In this document: positions 23,567-29,404 of the stretch, piece by piece
How positions within the stretch are numbered: position 1 is the first letter of the stretch
Layout: every line of letters starts with the position of its first letter
Assembly: GCA_018818235.1 (NCBI GenBank)
Contig: JAHISE010000115.1
Location: 1 to 29,404 of the forward strand
Source: Patescibacteria group bacterium
GTDB taxonomy: Bacteria; Patescibacteriota; Gracilibacteria; Peribacterales; Peribacteraceae
DNA length: 29,404 bases
Direction: 5' to 3'
Position numbers and translations under genes: made by a program
The notes under the pieces: generated by a model
Seen by the model: only the letters and a program-made list of their open reading frames with translations
What the model was told of the DNA's origin: nothing
The model's database searches: none

Positions 23567-23894
23567 ATTTTGGGGTAGATTCGAAAAAGAATTTAATCGG
23601 CTTACCAGAAAATTTCGTACACTTCCTGAAGATCTGGAACGCCTAAAAAATGTTATTGCCCTTGATCCCACTGGCCCAAGCCAACACCGCACGGTGCTAC
23701 ACCGCAGTGAAAAGGTATGCATTGTAAAAGGTCATTTGTTCTGTAAGACATTACGTCGTGATTCGTTGCGTATTATATATGCATATCATGAGGATCGAAT
23801 TACCATTGTCTGGATCGAGGTGTATCACAAAGCCGATAAAGCTAATGAAGACAGAGGAAGGATTGAGGATTATTTGAAAAGTTTTCAGAAATAA
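23547..23894 (+). CDS. RelE/HigB-like toxin partnered with the Panacea antitoxin
   Basis: 115 residues from the ATG at 23547, inside the end of the antitoxin gene. The core FWGRFEKEFNRLTRKF, then RTVLHRSEKVCIVKGHLFCK and RRDSLRIIYAYHEDRITIVW resemble RelE/ParE-superfamily folds; the C-terminal helix EDRGRIEDYLKSF is typical. Order antitoxin-toxin and the 20-nt overlap imply coupled translation. Whether it cuts mRNA or acts otherwise cannot be read from sequence. A toxin-antitoxin pair next to a cassette-like array fits the stabilising role seen for such modules in large integrons (inference). Confidence 0.75.
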   Translation: MTTIHFEFWGRFEKEFNRLTRKFRTLPEDLERLKNVIALDPTGPSQHRTVLHRSEKVCIVKGHLFCKTLRRDSLRIIYAYHEDRITIVWIEVYHKADKANEDRGRIEDYLKSFQK

Positions 23895-23974
23895 AAACAT
23901 AAAAACATCTTCCCCTCATCAAAAAACTGAGTCCGCCGTGGCGGACGAACTCCATATTCCCCTAATCAAAAAAA

Positions 23975-24037
23975 GAAACAAAATCGGATTTTATTAAGAG
24001 CAGGAGGCATCAGCCTAAAAGGAAAAGTAAGTATTTT
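23975..24037. repeat. Outer arm left of site A
   Basis: GAAACAAAATCGGATTTTAT and onwards to AAAAGGAAAAGTAAGTA. Nearly identical to 26660-26722 (direct) and inverted at 24240-24300. The bases before it (23895-23974) hold no gene, only a TCCGCCGTGGCGGA palindrome at 23932. Confidence 0.85.
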
Positions 24038-24232
24038 GAACAACGTTCCGGCTTATGTGAAGTTCGAGGCTGTATAATTTGTCCGCCTAGGCGGACTCAC
24101 CGCCGAAGAATTTGGGTCGCCTGCCGGCCGTAGCCCGCCGTAGCGTAGCGTAGGTGGCGAAGGCTGGAGGAGCGCCGACTTCCTTTAAATATCAATTAGG
24201 AGGCGCGACGAGCCACATAAGCCGTGTTATAT
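24038..24232 (-). other. attC-like recombination site A (195 bp)
   Basis: Box GAACAAC (24038-24044), spacer GTTCC, arm GGCTTATGTG (24050-24059), a long centre with TCCGCCTAGGCGGA and a CCGTAGC...GCGAAGG repeat, complementary arm CACATAAGCC (24214-24223), spacer GT, box GTTATAT (24226-24232). The asymmetric spacers beside paired arms are like integron attC sites. Read on the minus strand it lies downstream of the methyltransferase gene, the normal place for attC. Confidence 0.65.
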
Positions 24233-24300
24233 GATGTACGTACTTTTCCTTTTACTCGCCAGAGCGAGACTGCTCTTAATAAAATCCGGTTTTGTTTCCC
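24227..24300. repeat. Left terminal inverted repeat of cassette 1
   Basis: TTATATGATGTACGTACTTT and onwards through CTTAATAAAATCCGGTTTTG, the inverted match of 26660-26729. From 24301 to 24411 there is no gene; it holds GTCCGCCGTGGCGGAC (24337-24352). Confidence 0.85.
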
Positions 24301-24411
24301 ATCGTTTGGGCGACGGGCAGAGGCCTGTCCGCCGAAGTCCGCCGTGGCGGACGTAGATGGAGGAATTAAAGGGGTGAATGCCCGGAGTCCGGCATATCCA
24401 GAATTAGAATT

Positions 24412-25896
24412 CTATATTAATTGTAGCTGTTTTGAGTGTTTACTAATGCTATATCGATTTGTGTTACCTGATTCAGTTAAAAGCTCATCAATGTCTAACG
24501 ATTTCAGTAATTGAACCGTAATCGGTCTCTTACTGTCCCAAAATATAAATGAATGATAAAAAGTAGTTGCTTTTTTTGAATTCAAAATATCTGCTAATTC
24601 GCAAGCTTCTTTTTCATTATCCAAAGCAATAAAATTAACAGTATCATCAAACACAACAACTTTGTTTTGATAAGGACCAATCACAGAAAAATCCAGTTTT
24701 TTGTAAAGAGCAGGAATTGCCACCTTCCATTTGCTGAATGTGTAATCACCTACACCAAAAATTGAGAATTTAGGTTTATCTTTGTAAATAGAACTTGCCC
24801 TTCTATCTAATAGGTCACTGTGCTTTGTAAGATATTGCCACGTTTTTGGTGCTGTGATTTCTAAGTGACTTGTATCTTGTCCAATTCTTGTTTGTGGAAC
24901 AATCATAAACTTACTTGGGATTTTCCCATTTGCAAGATTTGATCCTTTAAGTAACGGGAATAGATATTTATTTTCTAATTCATTGATTTCGCCTAGTCCA
25001 TTAATATATTGATTTTCACTTACTTGTTCCAATTCCATTATTTTAGAGCAGTCATGCTTTACGCCTGTTCGCCACTGGTAATGCTGTTCCCCGTCAATAA
25101 GATGTTTTGTTTCTTCATAGCTCGGTATATCAGCCACAAGGAAATTGTCTCTTAATCCAATTGTTTGGTTTGGATTATCAGCCCAAAGATGGTCATATAT
25201 TTTGCATTCTTTATGTCTATTTTTAGAAGAAACTACAGTAAGTAAACAAGAATCTGCTGAAATATTAAAATATGTTTTTGAATCAAAAATATGCATAGTC
25301 GCAATTTCCATTTTTTTGTTTTTTTGCCATGCGCTCAATAATACTTTTCTAGCAACGGATGTTTTACAAAGCATTGCAATTACACCTCTCTTTTCTTGTA
25401 TCCAATCAATCATTTGGCTAATCATCCATTCCGATATATCAAAGTTACTTTTTCCTGTGAGGGCATCAAGCCCTTTCATTTTTTTCTGATTATACTTTGT
25501 TGGTAAATTATCGCTTTGCAGTTGACCAAGTTGCGAGTTTGTAACCCATGGGGGATTCCCTATTACTAAAATAGGTTCAGTCAGGCTACTTATTTCTGAC
25601 TGCCAATCTTTAGAAAAAAAATCGGCAACTTCGATTTTATTATTTTGGAGGAGTCTTTTTTTTGACAATTCATTTTTCAAAACGTCGATATATTCATTGT
25701 TAAGATCAAAAGCACATCCCGATTTTATATTTGGGAATGTACTTAATGCCTCTATAAAAAATGCCCCAATTCCACAAGTTGGCTCAATGATACTTTTTGG
25801 TTCAGTAGTATTTTTTTTCAGTAAACGGCAAACTTCACGAGCTAACTCTCTTGGTGTTTGAAAATCGCCATATTCTATTTTCTTATTGTTAGTCAT
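24412..25896 (-). CDS. N6-adenine DNA methyltransferase of R-M system 1
   Basis: 494 residues. SAM-binding motif I is EPTCGIGAFF (38-47), the catalytic motif IV is NPPW (114-117), and the order I-then-IV with a large C-terminal part marks a gamma-type adenine methyltransferase of the Eco57I/TaqI-like group. The C-terminal half (LFPLLKGSNLANGKIP, QTRIGQDTSHLE, KPKFSIFGVGDYTFSKW) is the probable target-recognition domain. It protects host DNA against the endonuclease coded just upstream; start is 4 nt after that gene's stop, so both are one operon. The recognised site cannot be deduced. Confidence 0.88.
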   Translation of the reverse strand: MTNNKKIEYGDFQTPRELAREVCRLLKKNTTEPKSIIEPTCGIGAFFIEALSTFPNIKSGCAFDLNNEYIDVLKNELSKKRLLQNNKIEVADFFSKDWQSEISSLTEPILVIGNPPWVTNSQLGQLQSDNLPTKYNQKKMKGLDALTGKSNFDISEWMISQMIDWIQEKRGVIAMLCKTSVARKVLLSAWQKNKKMEIATMHIFDSKTYFNISADSCLLTVVSSKNRHKECKIYDHLWADNPNQTIGLRDNFLVADIPSYEETKHLIDGEQHYQWRTGVKHDCSKIMELEQVSENQYINGLGEINELENKYLFPLLKGSNLANGKIPSKFMIVPQTRIGQDTSHLEITAPKTWQYLTKHSDLLDRRASSIYKDKPKFSIFGVGDYTFSKWKVAIPALYKKLDFSVIGPYQNKVVVFDDTVNFIALDNEKEACELADILNSKKATTFYHSFIFWDSKRPITVQLLKSLDIDELLTESGNTNRYSISKHSKQLQLI

Positions 25897-25900
25897 TACT

Positions 25901-26560
25901 TTAATTCAGTAAGTTATGAATACCATCGACGTTCCCAGCCACTTGGATTATGCGACCATATTGCAATCTCCATTGCAGGGCATTTGAAATTGTTAGGTAT
26001 CCCTGAGTTGGCTCTTTTTCAAGAAGCTCCTCCGCAATCTCGTTTGCTTCTATATCATCAATTGGCAAATTCCTATCGTGTATGAATGCCACGATATCAT
26101 CGGTGTTCCCCTCATTTTCGATTATTTCACGCAACCCCTTTGTGGTTTGAAAATCTGCTGTGTATTCTTTCTCTACAAAAATAGTATGTAAAAAATTAAG
26201 TCGTCCTGTTTTGTGTTTATGATCGTCAGTTTTGTCATAAACAAAAACCAATAATGAATATCCAAGTCCATAAATTTTCTGCCTAACCGATTTATATGGG
26301 CAAGATGATTGTGGTTGTTTTATACTTGTAACCTTAATATCAATTCCCAGATCGGGGAAATCAATACCCTTTGCCGAATTCCCAATTATAAATTGATACT
26401 TATCGGAAAGGTATTCCCTAAATTTATGTTCGATAAAAGTTCCAACTGCTTTACCATCAGTTACACCGTACATTTCAGGAAAGACCATTTTCGAATACTT
26501 AGGAGCAAATACCTTTGTTTCCCGTAGAAGCCTATTTTTAGTAAGTCTGGTTTTAGTCAT
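25901..26560 (-). CDS. Restriction endonuclease of R-M system 1 (PD-(D/E)XK type)
   Basis: 219 residues from the ATG at 26560. The likely active site is in GIDFPDLGIDIKVTSI (acidic residues D70, D73, D77 and K79 counted from the upstream ATG at 26569), with E47 of FIEHKF as a further candidate ligand. No close family recognised; the role is inferred from the motif and from pairing with a methyltransferase. Two in-frame ATGs exist (26569 and 26560); a minus-strand TAAAAT (26576-26571) lies 10 nt from the second but only 1 nt from the first, so the second is preferred. Unusually the nuclease precedes its methyltransferase, which raises the question of how self-damage is avoided on entry. Confidence 0.72.
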   Translation of the reverse strand: MTKTRLTKNRLLRETKVFAPKYSKMVFPEMYGVTDGKAVGTFIEHKFREYLSDKYQFIIGNSAKGIDFPDLGIDIKVTSIKQPQSSCPYKSVRQKIYGLGYSLLVFVYDKTDDHKHKTGRLNFLHTIFVEKEYTADFQTTKGLREIIENEGNTDDIVAFIHDRNLPIDDIEANEIAEELLEKEPTQGYLTISNALQWRLQYGRIIQVAGNVDGIHNLLN

Positions 26561-26659
26561 AATCTTCATGATTTTACTTCATTTCATCTCTATTTGTAAT
26601 AAAAATTGTTTTCGCAGCCATAGCGGAGAAAACCACCATATTTCCCCTAATCAAAAAAA

Positions 26660-26729
26660 GAAATAAAACCGGATTTTATTAAGAGCAGGAGGCATCAGCC
26701 TAAAAGGAAAAGTAAGTATTTCATATAAC
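26660..26729. repeat. Right terminal inverted repeat of cassette 1
   Basis: GAAATAAAACCGGATTTTAT to CATATAAC. Pairs with 24227-24300 and is a direct copy of the arm left of site A, except that the last bases change from GAACAAC to ATATAAC exactly at the presumed recombination box. Confidence 0.85.
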
Positions 26730-26869
26730 GTTCCGGCTTATGTGAAGTTTGAGGTGGTATAATTTGTCCCGCGCCTGCGGGACTCACAGCCGTGCAATTT
26801 GGGAGAGGAGGGGCGACTTTCATCTTATTCAAAGTGGAGCCACGGCGAACCGGGTAACCTGTGTTATGT
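26723..26869 (-). other. attC-like recombination site B (147 bp)
   Basis: Box ATATAAC (26723-26729), GTTCC, GGCTTATGTG (26735-26744), a centre with GTCCCGCGCCTGCGGGAC, and box GTTATGT (26863-26869). The right half (CCACGGCGAACCGGGTAACC) does not pair with the left arm, so this site looks chimeric or decayed. It separates the two R-M systems. No gene lies in 26570-26992. Confidence 0.6.
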
Positions 26870-26962
26870 AACGTCATTTTTTTACCGTATTCCCAGCCTT
26901 CGCGCTTTGCGCTACGGTCGGCAGGCAAGGCACCTGTAGCTTACGTTCTTTTTGGGGAGGGG
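26864..26962. repeat. Left terminal inverted repeat of cassette 2
   Basis: TTATGTAACGTCATTTTTTT to AGCTTACGTTCTTTTTGGGG. Inverted match of 29200-29268, interrupted by a CCTTCGCGCTTTGCGCTACGG repeat-family copy at about 26896-26925. Confidence 0.8.
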
Positions 26963-26992
26963 AAACAACAAACAGAACAACAAAAACAAACA

Positions 26993-28030
26993 CTATTCTC
27001 CAGATAAAAACTCCATGTAGTAGCTACCGTCTTCACGAGGATATAGTTTAATCGTGTCATTACCATATTGGTCTAAGGTTTCATCAGTCACGGGCTCATA
27101 TACATTTAACGCGCTTTCCTTTTGAAGTTTTCCCTTAATCCATTTACCAAGAATGTGTAATGAGCCTATCGATCGAAGATTTTTATAATAGTCACCTTGG
27201 GTTCTGCATGGGATTACGTATCCATCATCTGTGTATGCGAGAAAATCCCCCTTCGGATATTTGGGATCGCTTGTAGTATCGACGCTCGAAATGATTTCGA
27301 CTTCAAACCAGTCTCTTGGCGTTACAATGCCAGTAGATCTCGCAAGTCTTCCCTTTCCAAAATAGCAATTCAGACCGGATTTTTGTTTTTTATCGAATCC
27401 CCCAAGTTTAATTTCAATTGGCTTTGTTTTTGGCTTCACAAAATGTTCCATGTCGTACCGCATGGCTTCAGATGATGCAAGGCGGGGATCGGTGTACTTC
27501 TTGTGTTTTCCTCCGCCTCGAATAGTAATATCAACCTTATCAATTGGCTTTGAAACTGCATCTGTGCATAGAAAATCCAAAAATCCATTTGCTTGACTTG
27601 CAGTTCTCTCATCAAGGATTTCAGCCATACATTCCGTGTTACCCGACAAGCCTGCAACAGAAAGATTTGAAGAGCCAATGTAAATATTGCTCTCTGAATT
27701 ACTACGGAAACGGTAAACTTTACCATGGTATGTATTTGTATAGACAAATCGTACCCCGCTTCCATTGCCTCCTTGCAGCGCTACCTCGTGAAGGGATTCA
27801 AGGTTTTTGTGAGCATGTTTGCTTAAACCCTGAAAGAAGGACATGCCGATTACTAGAGAAAAACGACCTCCGTCTTGCGCTATTTCAGCAACACGGTCTT
27901 TCATTCCGCGAATAGTTTCAGTTCCTACGTATCCAGTAGCAATGGTCACGTCTAGACTGTGACCAAATTCTTCTTTGAATATTTTTTGGAACTTACCGCC
28001 GTAGCTGTCGTGATTTGTGAAGATTGGCAT
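26993..28030 (-). CDS. Phospholipase-D-fold restriction endonuclease (NgoFVII-like)
   Basis: 345 residues. It carries a single HKD-type motif: H102-G-K104 (TYHGKVYRF) followed by IYIGSSNLSVAGL with S120-S121-N122 and E133. This pattern is seen in metal-independent restriction enzymes of the BfiI/NgoFVII type, which work as dimers. The C-terminal half (from about 200) is probably the DNA-recognition domain. Its first 79 nt overlap the end of the cytosine methyltransferase gene, so the two are coexpressed and form R-M system 2. The start MPIFTNHDSYGGKFQKIFKE gives the normal N-terminus for the family. Confidence 0.85.
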   Translation of the reverse strand: MPIFTNHDSYGGKFQKIFKEEFGHSLDVTIATGYVGTETIRGMKDRVAEIAQDGGRFSLVIGMSFFQGLSKHAHKNLESLHEVALQGGNGSGVRFVYTNTYHGKVYRFRSNSESNIYIGSSNLSVAGLSGNTECMAEILDERTASQANGFLDFLCTDAVSKPIDKVDITIRGGGKHKKYTDPRLASSEAMRYDMEHFVKPKTKPIEIKLGGFDKKQKSGLNCYFGKGRLARSTGIVTPRDWFEVEIISSVDTTSDPKYPKGDFLAYTDDGYVIPCRTQGDYYKNLRSIGSLHILGKWIKGKLQKESALNVYEPVTDETLDQYGNDTIKLYPREDGSYYMEFLSGE

Positions 28031-29016
28031 AATTGATCGCAGTCATAGAGTAGTTTATACAAATTCTTTGCAATTGGCAGTATTCCTTTTGGCGGTACGG
28101 CGTTGCCAATTTGTTTTCTTGCTTGTGCAATTGTTCCAAGGAATTCCATGTCATCTGGGAATGTGAATAGCCTAGCTCTTTCTCTATTTGTCAGTGGGCG
28201 ATTTTCTTCATAGTGGTATCCCCAAGTACCGCCTCCTCCAGCTGCAATGATTGTAGTAGATGGCTTGTCACTATGCAGTCTTCTGTAAACATGGGAAATC
28301 ATTCCTTTAACGTATAGAGGATGGTCTTTCGGTACGCTTGCAAAGTTGCCACCTTCAGGAATTAAGCTGAGTAGCTTTCTTGTCTTTGGCATAATGTTTT
28401 GATGCTCATTATTGAATGGAACTTTCTCGGCTCCTTTCAGCGCTTTACTACTCGCAACATGCTTTCCTATGTGAGTAGGTTTTGGTTCTATGAAATCAAT
28501 AGGAACATCATCACGCACTCCTACAATAACCAGCCTTTGACGTAATTGTGGTACTCCATAATCTGCAAAATTATAAACCTTTGCGGAAATTCTCTCATAT
28601 CCTCTTTCACGTAATTCGCCCAGCATAAATTCAAGAATGGCACCTCCTTGCATACTTTTTAAACCTTTAACATTTTCTATCACAAATGCTTTAGGTTTAA
28701 CATGATCTAGCACTTTGAGGTAGGACAAAAGAAGCTGACCACGTTTTCCCTTAAGACCAGGCTGCTTCCAAATAACTGAAAAGTCCTGGCATGGAGGACC
28801 ACCAATCAAGATGTCAGCTTTTGGGATACTGTTTATATCAATCTTATTTATATCTCCACAGACAATATGATTTCCAATGTATTTCTCGTATGTTTTGCAG
28901 GCTATATCTTCATTGTCATTTGCCCATATTATTTTAAATCCTGCTTCAATAAATCCTAGGTCTAACCCCCCACACCCTGAGAACAATGACACTGCTGTTG
29001 GAGTAAAATCTGGCAT
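27952..29016 (-). CDS. C5-cytosine DNA methyltransferase of R-M system 2
   Basis: 354 residues with all main motifs of the family: I FSGCGGLDLGF (12-22), IV GGPPCQDFS with catalytic C76, VI ENV (114-116), VIII QLRQR (157-161), a target-recognition region including VYRRLHSDKPSTTI, and X IGNAVPP near the C-terminus. It methylates cytosine in the site cut by the neighbouring endonuclease. Here the methyltransferase comes first, the safer order. The last 26 codons overlap the nuclease gene. Promoter at 29045-29073. Confidence 0.95.
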   Translation of the reverse strand: MPDFTPTAVSLFSGCGGLDLGFIEAGFKIIWANDNEDIACKTYEKYIGNHIVCGDINKIDINSIPKADILIGGPPCQDFSVIWKQPGLKGKRGQLLLSYLKVLDHVKPKAFVIENVKGLKSMQGGAILEFMLGELRERGYERISAKVYNFADYGVPQLRQRLVIVGVRDDVPIDFIEPKPTHIGKHVASSKALKGAEKVPFNNEHQNIMPKTRKLLSLIPEGGNFASVPKDHPLYVKGMISHVYRRLHSDKPSTTIIAAGGGGTWGYHYEENRPLTNRERARLFTFPDDMEFLGTIAQARKQIGNAVPPKGILPIAKNLYKLLYDCDQLCQSSQITTATAVSSKKYSKKNLVTV

Positions 29017-29040
29017 ATTTTAGGGGGAGTGATGGAAGAA

Positions 29041-29073
29041 ATATACGGTATATGAACGTACACCTAAAGTCAA
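29041..29073 (-). promoter_or_regulatory. Promoter of R-M system 2
   Basis: Minus strand: -35 TTGACT (29073-29068), 17-bp spacer, -10 TACCGT (29050-29045). The -10 lies in the symmetric ATATAC-g-GTATAT (29041-29053), a possible operator. Confidence 0.6.
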
Positions 29074-29199
29074 TTATTTATGTTCAAGACCTCTTGCTCG
29101 AATGAATAATAGCATTGAAATACCTTTTTTAGTAATGTTTCGATTCTGAAAAAGAAAGAAGTGAAATACAACAAACATCAAACAACTCACAACAAACAT

Positions 29200-29268
29200 G
29201 GGGGGACAAAAAGAACGTAAGCGGAACCGGTGCCGCAGGAAGGAGGTAAAAAATTTATGTTACATAAC
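29200..29268. repeat. Right terminal inverted repeat of cassette 2
   Basis: GGGGGGACAAAAAGAACGTA to GTTACATAAC; pairs with 26864-26962. Sequence is unrelated to the terminal repeats of cassette 1. Confidence 0.8.
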
Positions 29269-29404
29269 GTTTCGGCTTATGTGAAGTTCGAGGCGGTAAA
29301 ATTTGTCCGCCTAGGCGGACTCACCGCCGCCAAATTTGGGTCGCCTGCCGGCCGTAGCCCAGAGGCGAAGGCTGGAGGCGCGACGAGCCACATAAGCCGT
29401 GTTA
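29262..29404 (-). other. attC-like recombination site C (cut by the window end)
   Basis: Box ACATAAC (29262-29268), GTTTC, GGCTTATGTG (29274-29283), centre with TCCGCCTAGGCGGA and GGCCGTAGCCCAGAGGCGAAGG, arm CACATAAGCC (29389-29398), GT, then GTTA at the window end. Its arms match site A. Confidence 0.65.

Noticed and set aside
26695..26928. Minus-strand frame across site B
   Set aside because: It is made of palindromic repeat sequence and has no recognisable protein features.
1..29404. Recoded UGA (glycine) as in Gracilibacteria
   Set aside because: TGA ends the ComEC-like and Panacea genes at natural C-termini, and no conserved protein contains an in-frame TGA.
24038..29404. Classical insertion sequences around the R-M genes
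   Set aside because: No transposase frame is present, the terminal repeats differ between the two intervals, and no target-site duplication could be recognised; cassette logic explains the boxes better.

Overview
This window looks like a chromosomal segment of a small-genome bacterium of the Candidate Phyla Radiation (Patescibacteria). A Peregrinibacteria-like lineage is my guess, not something the sequence proves. Reasons: compact single genes with promoters almost touching the start codons and few Shine-Dalgarno motifs; a stand-alone ComEC-type nuclease domain; an archaeal-style GlmU-like enzyme; type IV pseudopilins; and intergenic gaps packed with palindromic repeats. TGA acts as a normal stop (it ends the ComEC-like gene), so the UGA=Gly code of Gracilibacteria/Absconditabacteria is not in use.

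Layout. 1-2.5 kb: ComEC-like metallo-hydrolase and a sugar-1-phosphate nucleotidyltransferase/acyltransferase. 2.66-3.05 kb: a likely replication origin with about eight DnaA-box-like 9-mers beside an AT-rich stretch, directly before dnaN. 4.3-4.8 kb: a GxxExxY gene bounded by inverted repeats, probably an inserted element. 5-8.2 kb: mfd. 8.4-10.7 kb: two lineage-specific genes, the second broken by two in-frame stops. 10.77-11.02 kb: a tRNA-Leu(UAG) lying inside the disrupted body of a second tRNA-Leu. 11.2-11.7 kb: RelB/YafQ-like toxin-antitoxin pair. 11.9-20.6 kb: a Lys/Glu-rich protein, aspS, nrdR, a TsaC-type gene and dnaE. 21.1-22.3 kb: two paralogous pseudopilins. 22.4-23.9 kb: a small unknown ORF and a Panacea-type antitoxin with its toxin. 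24.0-29.4 kb: two restriction-modification systems, each between large imperfect palindromes.

The most striking region is 24.0-29.4 kb. Three palindromic sites share the arm GGCTTATGTG and are bounded by xxxxAAC ... GTTxxxx boxes. The box at one end of each interval is complementary to the box at the other end of the SAME interval (ATATAAC with GTTATAT; ACATAAC with GTTATGT). That is the logic of integron attC sites and mobile gene cassettes. Each presumed cassette carries one complete R-M system, and its ends continue as inverted repeats about 70 bp beyond the recombination box. No integrase gene is in the window.

A second theme is invasion of genes by palindromes. One family (CCGTAGC - loop - GCGAAGG with complementary flanks) and related short-word repeats lie between genes, but also inside aspS, dnaE (twice) and tsaC (twice) without breaking the frame, and inside a tRNA-Leu. 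The replication and repair genes (oriC, dnaN, mfd, dnaE, nrdR) cluster in the left two thirds; the right end is an accessory defence/addiction region. All calls come from reading the sequence only; no database search or folding program was run.
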